A stretch of 64,000 bases of DNA from Chloroflexota bacterium (GCA_029262735.1 JAJCYY010000013.1:68108-132107), one strand, 5' to 3'; positions 40,032-50,235 are shown, counted from the stretch's first letter. Translations and numbers: made by a program. The notes: a model not told the origin generated them from the letters alone.

Positions 40032-41387
40032 CTGCCGGATTCCAGCCACAGTAGCGCGCTGCTCACAGACCTCTATGAGTTGACCATGGCGCAAGCCTAC
40101 TGGCGCAACGGCATGAACAGCAGCGCAACGTTCAGCCTTTCTTTCCGCGGTTACCCGAAAAACCGGGCCTACTACGCAGTCGCAGGCATCGAATCGGCGC
40201 TCTCCCACCTCGAGTTCATGCAGTTCACCGAGCAGGACATCGCCTTCCTCAGGTCAACGTCGGAGCTTGATCCCCAGTTCATTGACGCTCTTAGTGTGCT
40301 TCGCTTTACAGGAACCGCTCGCGCGATGAACGAAGGGATGCTGGCCTTTGCTGATGAGCCTGTAGTAGAGGTGACAGCGCCGTTGATTGAGGCGCAGATA
40401 GTTGAGACAGCACTCCTCAACTCGATCACATTCCAAACCAGCGCGCTTACGAAGGCTGTCCGTATCAAACATGCCGCCGGGGACCGGCCCGTTTCTGAGT
40501 TTGGAGCGCGCAGGGCGCAGGGAAGGGACGCAGCAGACTACGCCGCAAGATGCTCGGCGATTGCAGGCTTCGCAGGCACGAGCAACCTGGGTGCGGCTGC
40601 GCGCTTCGGGATCTCGACCACCGGAACGATGGCCCACTCGTTCGTGCAGTCATTTGAAGACGAATTGTCCGCGTTCCGTGCCTACGTCACCGAGTTTCCC
40701 GAAGCGTCTACTCTGCTCGTAGATACCTACGACACGCTTCAGGGCGTGCACAAAGCGATCACGGTTGCGAAGGAGATGGAGAGGCGCAGCGAACTCCTTC
40801 GGGCTGTCCGGCTCGATTCCGGCGACCTGCTTTCGCTCTCAGTACAGGTGAGGCGCATGCTCGATGACGCAGCCCTGGGCTACGTTCAGATCGTTGCAAC
40901 CGGCGGGCTAGATGAGTATTCGATATCCCAACTGGTATCTGACGGAGCTCCGATAGATGGTTTCGGCGTCGGAACACGCTTTGTCGTCTCGGCAGACGCC
41001 CCGTTTGCGGACTCGGTCTACAAGCTGGTTTCATACGCCGGTAGGCATGCTGGCAAGCTCAGTCCCGGGAAGACAACCCTGCCCGGTCCGAAGCAGGTCT
41101 ACCGTACGGCGCGAGGAGGCAAGTTCGCAGGCGACGTCATAGCCACGGCAGGTGAAATCCCGCCGACTGGGAGCGAACCGCTGCTAAAAGTCGTGATGGA
41201 AAATGGCGTTCGTGAAGCACCGCAGGACACGATTGAGTCAGCTCGTACCCGCCTTGCGTCACAACTGGAATGGCTTCCACCGGAGACTACGTCACTGACC
41301 AATCCCACCGCGTATCCCGTGACCCTGAGCGCCGAGCTAAGATCACTGCAGGCTCAACATGCTGCCCGTCGCTCAGGCGACAACTAG
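40032..41387 (+). CDS. pncB: Nicotinate phosphoribosyltransferase
   Basis: The protein has SSALLTDLYELTMAQAYWRNG, FSLSFRGYPKNRAYYAVAG, the conserved GTSNLGAAARFGISTTGTMAHSF and VRLDSGDLLSLS. It makes nicotinate mononucleotide in NAD salvage. The conserved LLTDLYELTMAQ lies upstream of the first ATG (40086), so translation must begin earlier; CTG at 40032, eight bases after GGAG, fits, though TTG at 40080 or another non-ATG is possible. Convergent with the nicotinamidase gene (4-base overlap), which feeds it. Confidence 0.9.
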   Translation: MPDSSHSSALLTDLYELTMAQAYWRNGMNSSATFSLSFRGYPKNRAYYAVAGIESALSHLEFMQFTEQDIAFLRSTSELDPQFIDALSVLRFTGTARAMNEGMLAFADEPVVEVTAPLIEAQIVETALLNSITFQTSALTKAVRIKHAAGDRPVSEFGARRAQGRDAADYAARCSAIAGFAGTSNLGAAARFGISTTGTMAHSFVQSFEDELSAFRAYVTEFPEASTLLVDTYDTLQGVHKAITVAKEMERRSELLRAVRLDSGDLLSLSVQVRRMLDDAALGYVQIVATGGLDEYSISQLVSDGAPIDGFGVGTRFVVSADAPFADSVYKLVSYAGRHAGKLSPGKTTLPGPKQVYRTARGGKFAGDVIATAGEIPPTGSEPLLKVVMENGVREAPQDTIESARTRLASQLEWLPPETTSLTNPTAYPVTLSAELRSLQAQHAARRSGDN

Positions 41388-42007
41388 GCCGCTTTGATCT
41401 CTTCGACGGTGGTCATCTGAGCCCCGGCCTCCTTCATCTTCTCCACTGCCTTCTCGCCATCGCCGGGTTCCACATTCACAGCCGCAATCGCGTCCTCGAT
41501 CAAGTGCACTTCGAATCCGAGCTTGCGGGCGTCGAGGACGGTATTGAGCACACAGTAGTCAGTGGCAAGGCCGCCAATGAACAGACGGCCGATATCGGTC
41601 CTGCGTAACTGTTCTTCCAGGTTGGAGTCCAGGAAGCCGGAGTAGGCATCAACAGCTTTATCCGCTCCTTTTCGCACTATCGAAGTGCCCACCGGCGGCT
41701 GCAGGTCCTTGTGCAGTTCGGCACCGTGTGATCCCTGGACGCAGTGCGGAGGCCACGGGCCGCCCTGTGCTTCGAATGAGGAATGATCTTCGGGATGCCA
41801 GTCTTGCGTCGCGAATATGCGCGCGCCTTTGATCCTGAAGCGAGTGGCAACTCCCGATAGCGTGGATGCCACCTGGTCACCACCTTCTACGGCAAGCGAA
41901 CCGCCCGGACAGAAGTCGTTCTGCACGTCCACGATAATCAGGGCATCAGTATCCAGTAGGTTCAATACGACCTCCCCACAATGCGTCGCCGAGTAGCTCA
42001 TCATCAT
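41384..42007 (-). CDS. pncA: Nicotinamidase (isochorismatase-like)
   Basis: The 207-residue product has the catalytic triad regions ALIIVDVQNDFCPGGSL (Asp), VRKGADKAVDAYSGF (Lys) and GGLATDYCVLNTVLDA (Cys), and metal-binding DWHPEDHSSF. It converts nicotinamide to nicotinate, substrate of the neighbouring phosphoribosyltransferase. Normal length; the first 13 residues are extra. Confidence 0.9.
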   Translation of the reverse strand: MMMSYSATHCGEVVLNLLDTDALIIVDVQNDFCPGGSLAVEGGDQVASTLSGVATRFRIKGARIFATQDWHPEDHSSFEAQGGPWPPHCVQGSHGAELHKDLQPPVGTSIVRKGADKAVDAYSGFLDSNLEEQLRRTDIGRLFIGGLATDYCVLNTVLDARKLGFEVHLIEDAIAAVNVEPGDGEKAVEKMKEAGAQMTTVEEIKAA

Positions 42008-42073
42008 AGCGACGCTGGCAAATTCGGCTAGTACCTGGCAAAGATTGCTCCCGACAATTCGGCTGAAATCGTC

Positions 42074-42706
42074 TCACTCAAGTGAAGCGAGGTATGGATT
42101 CGTCGCTCGTTCTTCGCCGATGGTTGATGAAGGGCCATGGCCGGGAAAGACCGGCGTCTCGTCGGGAAGTATGAGCAGCTTGTCACGAATGCTCTCTATC
42201 TCTTGACGGCCGTCTCCACCGGGAAAATCGTAGCGGCCGATCGAACCCTTGAAGAGAGTATCTCCGGTGAACACCATGCTTTCAAACAGGAAGCATGTGC
42301 TTCCCGGCGTGTGGCCGGGAGTCTGTATGAAGGTGATCTCAGTCGAACCCAGTTGAATTGCAGGTGAGTTTCCGAACGAGAGATCAGGCTCCGGAGGATC
42401 CGTGTATCCGCCAAGTGCGTCCAGTAACCAGCCCGGAGGATTTTTCGAATAGTCGGTGTCTGCTGCGGCAAGATAGTAGCTGCCGCCCATCTCCTGCTGC
42501 AGAACCGCCACGCCGCCGGTATGGTCAGCATGACCATGTGTACAGAGCACATAGCGCAGGTCCAATCCTGCCGACCTGACCGCATCAACGATGCGAGCAG
42601 GCTCCGCTCCGGGGTCGATGACGGCACAGTCGTTCGAGTCAACGGATTTGAGGATGTAGCAGTTGGTTTGCAGTCCGCCAACGGCGATCGTGGTCAGCAA
42701 AGGCAT
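42074..42706 (-). CDS. MBL-fold metallohydrolase (glyoxalase II-like)
   Basis: The 210-residue product has CTHGHADHTGG (metal ligands), PGHTPGSTCFLF, TGDTLFKGSIGR and FPGHGPSST, the metallo-beta-lactamase set of the YcbL/GloB-type hydrolases. Likely a thioester hydrolase; substrate not assigned. Confidence 0.87.
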   Translation of the reverse strand: MPLLTTIAVGGLQTNCYILKSVDSNDCAVIDPGAEPARIVDAVRSAGLDLRYVLCTHGHADHTGGVAVLQQEMGGSYYLAAADTDYSKNPPGWLLDALGGYTDPPEPDLSFGNSPAIQLGSTEITFIQTPGHTPGSTCFLFESMVFTGDTLFKGSIGRYDFPGGDGRQEIESIRDKLLILPDETPVFPGHGPSSTIGEERATNPYLASLE

Positions 42707-42784
42707 TGAGTTGGCCGCCCGGGGAAATTAGTGCTAATTCGGCTGCTAACCATATCCGAATCAGACGAGCCCCGAACTGGACGA

Positions 42785-43537
42785 TCAGGTTCCGACGACG
42801 AAGTCGACTATTGGCCTGCCGAAGTAGAGTGCTACCAGGCCGCCCGTCGCCAGGTACGGTCCGTATGCAATGACCCGTTCCTGCCTGCCAAACAGCCGCC
42901 CAGACAGCACGATCAACGCAGCAACGCCACCAATCACTACCCCGATGTACAGGCCGATAAACAGCATCTGCAACCCGAGAATTGCGCCCATTGCTGCAGC
43001 CAGGTATGCGTCGCCACCACCCATGAGCGGCCGGTTCATGCGCAGACCGAGCCAGTAGATTGGGTAGAACGCAGCGAATCCGGCTGCGGCACCGGCAAGC
43101 GACTGCCACCAGACGAGCTCGGGCCAGAACGGAGCGAAGGCTAAAGCGGCGATGCCGGTCGGCCAAACCAGCTTGAACGGCAGATATTTCGTCTCAAGGT
43201 CTATGAACGCCAGCGAGATGAGCGCTGCTGCGAAGAGTGCGACGGCGATCATCACCGCCGTGTTGTCTTCGAACCTGACAGCCGCCAGCCAGAATGCTCC
43301 GGCGGTTGCGATCTCAAGCGCCAGGTAGCGCCAGGGCCTGTTCGCTATCTGCATCCTTGGTGCCTGCCGCGCACCTACGAACGAAAGTACTGGCAGGTAT
43401 TCCCACCACCTGAGAGAACGGGCGCGGTCGGCGATGAACGGGCCGTCGTACTCTGGATTGAGCGGCGGCACACGGTCGGAGACGGCATTCATCAGTCCGC
43501 CGACGAAGAGACCGGCTATTGAAAATGCGAATTCCAT
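42785..43537 (-). CDS. Prepilin peptidase (A24), lacking the Cys motif
   Basis: The 250-residue multi-span protein has the two catalytic Asp contexts, SLAFIDLETKYLP and LMGGGDAYLAAAMGAILG, and an N-terminal region (SLRWWEYLPVLSFV...RPWRYLALEIATA) homologous to the methylase half. The CxxC...CxxC zinc pairs usual there are absent. It should cleave type IV pilin-like leaders; methylation ability is uncertain. No pilin gene is visible nearby. Confidence 0.82.
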   Translation of the reverse strand: MEFAFSIAGLFVGGLMNAVSDRVPPLNPEYDGPFIADRARSLRWWEYLPVLSFVGARQAPRMQIANRPWRYLALEIATAGAFWLAAVRFEDNTAVMIAVALFAAALISLAFIDLETKYLPFKLVWPTGIAALAFAPFWPELVWWQSLAGAAAGFAAFYPIYWLGLRMNRPLMGGGDAYLAAAMGAILGLQMLFIGLYIGVVIGGVAALIVLSGRLFGRQERVIAYGPYLATGGLVALYFGRPIVDFVVGT

Positions 43538-43651
43538 GCGCTCAGGAGAAGTTCAATCTGCGAATCAGCGTTGCTGTGTGCCAGCGGACTCGGCTAGCAG
43601 CACGCGTCAAGCCAGCACATCCTCAAGTAAAGCGCTGAGTGCCAACCGACG

Positions 43652-45067
43652 CTATAGAGAGTTCTGCCAGATGGCGTCTATGGCCTGCACGCACGCATCA
43701 ATAGCCTGCTCGGCGGCGCCGGGCGCAAACGGGCTCGTCGTCACTTCGTAGCCGCCTTCCGGGTACGCGTAACGCATGGGCATGTAGCCGTAGTAGCCGT
43801 TCGAGTAGCCGCCGAAAACGGTCCAGTCAGCGCTGGAACGCCTCTTGACCTCGACGCCGATTTCAGCGAACGGTTCGACCGGCAAGGCGACGAACGCGGT
43901 ATTGCCGATTCTCATCACCTGCACAGGCAGTTGCACTGATCCGCCGGTCCCGAAGACCTCGGCAAGGTTCTGGGCGATGTAAGCACGTTTTGAAGGAAAC
44001 GCAGCCTTTTTTATCTCTTCGATGTCAGATGTCCTGCTTCGCACCTGTTCGAGGTGCTGTTGGGCCGCGTGAAATTCCGCACGGACCTGCTCCGGTGGCG
44101 GCAGCTCTTTTACGGGCATCGTGATCGTTTCGTAGCTGATGCCCAGACGGTCGTCCGGTTCACCAGACTGGTCGTCGACGTAGAGGCCGAGATCGGCACC
44201 CGACGGCTCGATCTTCACTAACCGCTCTTTGCGCGGAACCGTATCCATGCCGAGCCTCACCCTCGAAGCCTCCAGGCCAAGCCGATGGCCGGCACGCCGG
44301 TAAACGGCTAGATCACCGGTGAAACCGTCGATCGGACCGATATTACCGGCCGCTCCCTGGAGGAACAGGCAGATCCCACCGACGTTCTCCTCAACGACCT
44401 TCCGAGTCATGCCGGGGTAGTCCGGCGTTATCAGCCGGTTGTCCTGTGCCATGATCGTCGGATGACAGGCGTAGTTCACGATGGTCGCCAGCGGCTCTCC
44501 ATCTTCGTCGTCGAACGCCGTCACCAATACCTCGCTATCGACAAAGCCGTCCCAGTCACGGCCGGTATAACGCGTTCCGTCCTCGGTCTGAGGACGGCGA
44601 TTTACATTGATCTCACAATTGCCCGAGGCAGTAGTCACGCGACATTTTTTTGCGTTCTCTTTAGCCGTTTTCAATGCACTCGCGGCTTTAACCGGAATGG
44701 AATCGAGCCACGGCTCGATAAGGTCCGCTCCTTCTACGATCCAGCTAACACCAGTGACCGGGCCGGAATGCGTATGCGTGTAGGCGACTCTCAGGTTCTC
44801 TGGCGGAATGCCGCTCGCTGAGGAGACAGTTTCACGAAGCTGGAGATCGCGCTTCACGCTGATGGTTCCGGTGTCGATGTCGAGTATCGCAAGCTCCGCG
44901 TTTCCGTCCTCATCGCTCACGTACAGGACGGTGCAGTAGAGCGGCATGTCCACCCCTTCAGCACCCTGATGCGTCTGCGCACCCCATCCTCCGTGTGCAA
45001 TCCCGTCCGGCGGGGTGATATCGGCCCGTGCAGTCCCAGCGATCAGCATTCTCGTCTCCAGGCTCAT
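43652..45067 (-). CDS. Neutral/alkaline non-lysosomal ceramidase-like protein
   Basis: The 471-residue product has the family's N-terminal pattern AGTARADITPPDGIAHGGWG, YTHTHSGPVTG (His ligands), NYACHPTIMAQDNRLITPDYPG and FLQGAAGNIGP. Ceramidase-fold enzymes hydrolyse N-acyl amides; in bacteria lacking sphingolipids the true substrate is usually unknown. Shorter than eukaryotic enzymes (no C-terminal Ig-like domain evident). Confidence 0.8.
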   Translation of the reverse strand: MSLETRMLIAGTARADITPPDGIAHGGWGAQTHQGAEGVDMPLYCTVLYVSDEDGNAELAILDIDTGTISVKRDLQLRETVSSASGIPPENLRVAYTHTHSGPVTGVSWIVEGADLIEPWLDSIPVKAASALKTAKENAKKCRVTTASGNCEINVNRRPQTEDGTRYTGRDWDGFVDSEVLVTAFDDEDGEPLATIVNYACHPTIMAQDNRLITPDYPGMTRKVVEENVGGICLFLQGAAGNIGPIDGFTGDLAVYRRAGHRLGLEASRVRLGMDTVPRKERLVKIEPSGADLGLYVDDQSGEPDDRLGISYETITMPVKELPPPEQVRAEFHAAQQHLEQVRSRTSDIEEIKKAAFPSKRAYIAQNLAEVFGTGGSVQLPVQVMRIGNTAFVALPVEPFAEIGVEVKRRSSADWTVFGGYSNGYYGYMPMRYAYPEGGYEVTTSPFAPGAAEQAIDACVQAIDAIWQNSL

Positions 45068-45095
45068 CGGCGCTCATACGCACCGATCTCGTTTG

Positions 45096-47777
45096 TCAGC
45101 TCGGTCGGTCGTCCAGGTCACTCTTCGATCGTGCTTGCAGCCCGTAAAGGGCGTTTATCGCATCGAGCGGAGTCATCTCATCTATCTTCATCTTCCGCAA
45201 CTCTTGCACCACCTCAGGATCTTCTGCGAAGAGTGGCAGCTGCGGAGCCGGAGGTTTATTATCGGGCACACTGGATGAACCGGTCTTTGATCCGGTCTCA
45301 AGCTTCTCCAGCAAGTCCCACGCCCGCGCCACGACCGGCTGCGGCATCCCCGCCAGGCGCGCTACGTGGACGCCGTAGCTGCGGTCGGCTCCTCCCGGCA
45401 CTATCCGGCGCAGGAACACGACTTCATTTCCATCTTCTGAGACCGCCACTCGGAAGTTGGCTGCACGCGGCAGCTCGTCCGCAAGAGCCGTCATCTCGTG
45501 GTAGTGAGTTGCGAATAGCGTCTTGCAGCCGAGCTTCGGGTCGTTGTGTACATGCTCCGCCACTGCGCGTGCGATCGCCAGGCCATCATATGTGCTCGTG
45601 CCGCGGCCGATCTCGTCCAGCACTGCAAGCGACCTGCGTGTGGCCTGGTTCAATATCGTCGCCGTCTCGACCATTTCGACCATGAAGGTCGATTGACCGC
45701 CAACGATGTCATCGCTCAGGCCAGCGCGGGTGAAGATTCGGTCCACGATACCGAATCGGGCTTCGGCGGCAGGCACGAACGACCCGGTCTGCGCCAGCAG
45801 TGCGAGGACAGCCACCTGCCGGATGAAGGTCGACTTACCGGACATGTTCGGCCCGGTGATGATCGCCACCTGCGTGCCGCTCGACGAGAGGTCGACGTTG
45901 TTGGGCACGAACCTACCGGGTCCGAGCGCCGCTTCAACGACCGGATGCCTGCCATCCTTCACGGCGATCACGTCGCTCTTGTCAACGATCGGCCTGACCC
46001 AGCCGTTCCTCGCCGCCGTCTCCGCCATGCTGGTCACTGAATCGAGCCATGCGACCGCCGATGCTGCCGCCATTATTTTTTCACCGTGTGCGGCAAGCTC
46101 ACCGCAGACACGTCTGAAAATCGAACGCTCAAGCTCCTCGATCTGCTCGCTGGCTCCGAGGATCTTCGACTCCAACTCCTTCAAATCCGGGGTGATAAAC
46201 CGTTCGCCACCCGTTAACGTCTGCCTTCGTTCGAACTCCTCCGGCACAAGCTCCAGGTTGGGCCGTGAGACCTCAATGTAGTAGCCGAAAACGCGGTTGT
46301 AGCCGATTTTTAGCGACTTGATGCCGGTCTTTTCCCGGGCATCGGATTCGATTGCCGCAATCGCCCCTCGAGCATCCCGAGTCAGCTCCCTGAGCCCATC
46401 CAGTGCTGCATCGAAACCGGCTCGGACTGCGGTGCCGTCACCGGCGGTGACCGGTGCGTCATCATCAACCGCAACCTCGATCAAGGCCGCAGCCTCATCA
46501 CAAGGTTTCAGTCCGGCCAACGGCGTTGACATCAGGCCGTTTGAAGGCTTGCCGACGATTTCGATAAGGCGAGGGATGCGTTCGAGCGAGCGCCCCATCG
46601 ACTTAATATCCCTGGGTGTTGCGGTGAAGGTCCTTGCACGATTCAATAGCCGCTCAAGGTCGGCAAATCCCCGCAGCACGTCTCGGACCTGATCTCTCCT
46701 CATCGAGTCGGCTACGAATCCCGCTACTACGTCCTGGCGATGCTTGATCGCTTCGATGTCCATCAGCGGTCTCGCCAGCCAGCCTCGCAGCATCCTCGCA
46801 CCGGGGCCGGTTCGTGTGCTGTCCAGGGTGCTCAGCAACGTAGGCGAATCACTTTGCAGGGCACTGGCAGAGCTTGAGGCAGACTCAAGAACCTCGAGGT
46901 CCCGCAACGCCCGCCGGTCAAGCTGCATGTAGTCCAGGTGGCTTACCGTTCTGAGCGTGGTGACCTGGGGCATCGCACCCAGCTGTGTGCCGCCCAGGTA
47001 GTCGACGACCGCACCCGCTGCCAGAGCCGCTACAGAGGAGTCAGAGCAGCCGAACGCCTCAAGCGACTGCACTCCGAAGTGGCGCATCAGCATGCCCTGA
47101 GCCAGTTCCGCGTCAATGCGTGACTCATCAATATCTCGAATTACGGTGTTCTGGCTAAGGGACTGATCCGGATCCTGGCCGAGCGCACCGCGCACCGATT
47201 CGTCGACCAGCAACTCGGATGGCGCAATGCGCTCAATCTCCCTGTCGAGCGCGGCGACGGGAAGCTCAGATGTCACGAATTCACTGGTGGAGATGTCAAT
47301 GTACGCAAGGCCCGCCATCCTGCCGTCGCTGACCGCGGCAGCAAGGTAGTTGTTGCGGTTGTTTGACAGTAGTCCGGGCTCCAGAACGGTGCCCGGCGTG
47401 ACCACTCGCACGACAGCGCGGTCAACTATGCCTTTCGTAGCGGCCGGATCAGAAACCTGTTCGGCAATTGCAATCTTCAGCCCGGACTTCACCAGCTTCG
47501 GAAGGTAGGCGTTGAGGGCGTGATGCGGTATCCCGGCAAGGGCGGATTTTGCACCTCCGCCAACATCACGAGAGGTGAGAGCGATATCCAGGATCTCCGC
47601 CATCTTCTCGGCGTCTTCATCAAACGTCTCGTAGAAATCGCCCATGCGAAAGAGCAGCAACGAGTCGGAGTACTGCTGCTTGAACTCGAGATACTGTTTT
47701 CGGCCTGGCGAGAGGCGGCCTTTTTTCTTCCGGGCTTTGTTTCGCGCCGGGACCGATGATCCGCTGACACTGGTCAT
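45096..47777 (-). CDS. mutS: DNA mismatch repair protein MutS
   Basis: The 893-residue product has the mismatch-binding GDFYETFDEDA (Phe-x-Glu), connector and lever regions, Walker A TGPNMSGKSTFIRQ, LAVLDEIGRGTSTYDG (Walker B) and CKTLFATHYHEM. Full length for MutS1. MutL is not in this window. Confidence 0.95.
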   Translation of the reverse strand: MTSVSGSSVPARNKARKKKGRLSPGRKQYLEFKQQYSDSLLLFRMGDFYETFDEDAEKMAEILDIALTSRDVGGGAKSALAGIPHHALNAYLPKLVKSGLKIAIAEQVSDPAATKGIVDRAVVRVVTPGTVLEPGLLSNNRNNYLAAAVSDGRMAGLAYIDISTSEFVTSELPVAALDREIERIAPSELLVDESVRGALGQDPDQSLSQNTVIRDIDESRIDAELAQGMLMRHFGVQSLEAFGCSDSSVAALAAGAVVDYLGGTQLGAMPQVTTLRTVSHLDYMQLDRRALRDLEVLESASSSASALQSDSPTLLSTLDSTRTGPGARMLRGWLARPLMDIEAIKHRQDVVAGFVADSMRRDQVRDVLRGFADLERLLNRARTFTATPRDIKSMGRSLERIPRLIEIVGKPSNGLMSTPLAGLKPCDEAAALIEVAVDDDAPVTAGDGTAVRAGFDAALDGLRELTRDARGAIAAIESDAREKTGIKSLKIGYNRVFGYYIEVSRPNLELVPEEFERRQTLTGGERFITPDLKELESKILGASEQIEELERSIFRRVCGELAAHGEKIMAAASAVAWLDSVTSMAETAARNGWVRPIVDKSDVIAVKDGRHPVVEAALGPGRFVPNNVDLSSSGTQVAIITGPNMSGKSTFIRQVAVLALLAQTGSFVPAAEARFGIVDRIFTRAGLSDDIVGGQSTFMVEMVETATILNQATRRSLAVLDEIGRGTSTYDGLAIARAVAEHVHNDPKLGCKTLFATHYHEMTALADELPRAANFRVAVSEDGNEVVFLRRIVPGGADRSYGVHVARLAGMPQPVVARAWDLLEKLETGSKTGSSSVPDNKPPAPQLPLFAEDPEVVQELRKMKIDEMTPLDAINALYGLQARSKSDLDDRPS

Positions 47778-47867
47778 GGCGAGATTCTAGCCGCAGATGT
47801 GGCTGTTGCGCGGCGAGGTCAGTCCCGCTCTACACCGAATCGACGTCCTGTCGCCGCTGCCTACAGA

Positions 47868-48836
47868 CTAGTAGCGGATGGTTGCTGTATCGGTTGCCGA
47901 CCAGCGCAGCAGATCGATCTTGCTGCCCGTAGGGACCTCAAATGCCATGAATCCCTCAAGCCGTTGACTTTCTCCAAGCACGAAGTCTCCCCACAGCGGC
48001 AGAGTCAGCACATTCAGGCGGGGGTCGAGCTCTGCACCCTCGGCAGGCCACTGCACCCGTTCAAATATGTCAATCGGCCTGGCCGAGATCCCGTCCTCGG
48101 TTGTCACCTCAACGGAGTCTGTATCGATGGCAAGGCTAACCACGCCGGAAGTCTGGTTATCGATTGTCAGATCAACGTATGCGATTTCAGTCCCTTCGCC
48201 TTCAGGGACGATAATCCATTTCCTCGGGGTACCTGCCGTATCGACAGAATCGTAGGTCAGATACGGGTCTATTCTCGGCTCAGTGGAGCGAACCCAGATA
48301 GTGCGGCCTGCTACGAACTTAGTGTCAATCTTTTCTTCGACGAAGACGATCAACGGGACGATAACGGCCGCCGCGATAACCGAAAGCGTTGCGAGGCCGA
48401 CCAACACCCAGGGCATGGACTCTTTTGGAACCCTGATCTGACGCCGAGCCTGGATCACGCCGTCGGCGTCTACGTCGAGGTATTCCGAGCCTGATTTGCC
48501 TTTGAACTTTGTGGTTGGTCGATAGTCAAGAACGATGCGAGTGATCTCGTCGCTCATGGCCGCGGCGCTAACGACGGTGTGATCAATATCGACGTTGCGG
48601 AGCTTGGGACCGTAGTCGTACTTGTTTTCACCCGCGTAAGTGATCGCCGCCTGCACTTGGTTCGGGAAATTCTTCCAGGCTTCGTCCTCGGAAATCTTCG
48701 ATTCAGACGCCTGCGGCGCCTCAATCTGCTCATCGGCCTCAGGTTCTTCCGCAGGCTCGGATGTCGGGATTGGTGGGTTGCTGCTTTGAGCCCCGCCGGG
48801 CACTCCCGATTTTGTCTGCTCGTCCGTCAAATGCAA
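47868..48836 (-). CDS. Single-span membrane protein, unknown
   Basis: The 322-residue product has an acidic, Pro-rich N-terminus (1-50), a soluble domain (55-135), one transmembrane helix (about 145-170, MPWVLVGLATLSVIAAAVIVPL) and a beta-rich extracellular domain (DLTIDNQTSGVVSLAIDTDSVEV; GFMAFEVPTGSKIDLLRWS) resembling DUF4352-type domains. No function can be assigned. Confidence 0.65.
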   Translation of the reverse strand: MHLTDEQTKSGVPGGAQSSNPPIPTSEPAEEPEADEQIEAPQASESKISEDEAWKNFPNQVQAAITYAGENKYDYGPKLRNVDIDHTVVSAAAMSDEITRIVLDYRPTTKFKGKSGSEYLDVDADGVIQARRQIRVPKESMPWVLVGLATLSVIAAAVIVPLIVFVEEKIDTKFVAGRTIWVRSTEPRIDPYLTYDSVDTAGTPRKWIIVPEGEGTEIAYVDLTIDNQTSGVVSLAIDTDSVEVTTEDGISARPIDIFERVQWPAEGAELDPRLNVLTLPLWGDFVLGESQRLEGFMAFEVPTGSKIDLLRWSATDTATIRY

Positions 48837-49068
48837 CTCCGTACTCAGTGGTTCGGCCCCGGTTCGGGTCAGCCGACCGTTAATTTTACTCTTGCACTCA
48901 CAAGCCGTTCAGCGTCAGCAGGTCATTTCAATTGTTCGACTCGCGCGCCTGATTTGGATTCATCCAATAGAAAAAGATACCGCATTTTTCTCACAGGATC
49001 AGAAGGGTCGGATCGACAACGACTGATTGTACTCGTGCCATGCGGTTAAATTCACCCCTGCAGCAGGC

Positions 49069-50235
49069 TCACATCGCGCGCAATCTGGCCACGATCTCAG
49101 GAATGGCAGAAACTACCTGTTGAGATTCGGACTCTGTCGACTCCCTTCCCAGTGAAAGCCTGACCGAGCTGACCGCCATCTCTTCCGAGAGCCCCATTGC
49201 CATCAACACATGGGAAGGTTCCACAGAAGCGGAGCTGCACGCGGACCCCGATGAGGCTGCGATGGACTTGAAGTCCAGTCCCAGGAGAACCGGCTCTCCC
49301 TGTACGCCTGGGAACGACAGGTTGGTGATATTTGGGAGCCGGTGATTCCTGTCTCCGTTGATTTTTGTATCTGGCATCCGCCCCTGAATGCTGGACTCGA
49401 TCATGTCTCGAAGCCTGCCGGTGCGCGTTACGAACTCCTCACGTTCTGTCTCGGCAAGTTCGAGGGCGGCCCCCATTGCGACGATGTATGGAACGTTTTC
49501 GGTCCCTGATCTGCGCTGCCGCTCCTGTCCACCGCCGCTCAGAAGCGGTTCCAGTGGCGTGCCGCGCCTGACAAACAGCACGCCCACACCCTTCGGTGCA
49601 TAGATCTTGTGGCCGGTGAGGGAGAGCAGGTCGACGCCCAGGGTTTTCGTATCCAGCGGCAGCTTTCCCGCTGCCTGTGCAGCATCTGAATGAACCTTTA
49701 CATCTCCACCGAGTTCGTTTGACCTCGCTTTCACCAGCCGGGAGATAAGTTCGATGTCTTGAACCGTTCCGACCTCGTTATTTGCCAGCATTACGCTGAC
49801 CAGAATCGTGTCTTTTCTGACCGCAGCGGCAGCAGCCGCTGCGTCTACCCGGCCGCCATCGTCTACTGGCAGCACGGTCACATCGAATCCATCGCTTTCA
49901 AGCTGCTCAAGCGGGTGCAGCACCGAATGATGCTCTATCGCAGACGTGATGATGTGGCGTCCTCGATCTCGTAACGCGCTGGCAACGCCCTTGAGTGCGG
50001 TGTTATTAGACTCGGTCCCGTTGCCGGTAAATACCACTTCGCTCGTGCGGCAGTTAAGTACAGCAGCGACTCGCTCACGAGCTTCAGCCACGCCGTCACG
50101 CGCCTCCTGTGCTAGACCGTAGAGGCTCGAAGGATTGCCGTATCGCTCGGCGAAGTACGGCTGCATCGCGTCCAACACCTCCGGCCTCACCGGAGTGGTT
50201 GCAGCGTGGTCGAGGTAGATCACCTGTTGGTCCAT
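49069..50235 (-). CDS. Cysteine desulfurase
   Basis: The 388-residue PLP enzyme has IYLDHAATTPVRPEVL, the SLTGHKIYAPKGVGVLF Lys segment and the catalytic SSGSACSSASVEPSHVL loop of the NifS/IscS type. It supplies sulfur for Fe-S clusters and tRNA thiolation (mnmA is in this window); it may also act on selenocysteine to supply selenium. The start at MDQQVIYLDHA fits the family; an upstream in-frame start adds 16 residues. Confidence 0.9.
   Translation of the reverse strand: MDQQVIYLDHAATTPVRPEVLDAMQPYFAERYGNPSSLYGLAQEARDGVAEARERVAAVLNCRTSEVVFTGNGTESNNTALKGVASALRDRGRHIITSAIEHHSVLHPLEQLESDGFDVTVLPVDDGGRVDAAAAAAAVRKDTILVSVMLANNEVGTVQDIELISRLVKARSNELGGDVKVHSDAAQAAGKLPLDTKTLGVDLLSLTGHKIYAPKGVGVLFVRRGTPLEPLLSGGGQERQRRSGTENVPYIVAMGAALELAETEREEFVTRTGRLRDMIESSIQGRMPDTKINGDRNHRLPNITNLSFPGVQGEPVLLGLDFKSIAASSGSACSSASVEPSHVLMAMGLSEEMAVSSVRLSLGRESTESESQQVVSAIPEIVARLRAM

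Noticed and set aside
44969-45685. 238-residue plus-strand frame over mutS and the ceramidase-like gene
   Set aside because: Arg/Ser/Pro-rich shadow opposite MutS.
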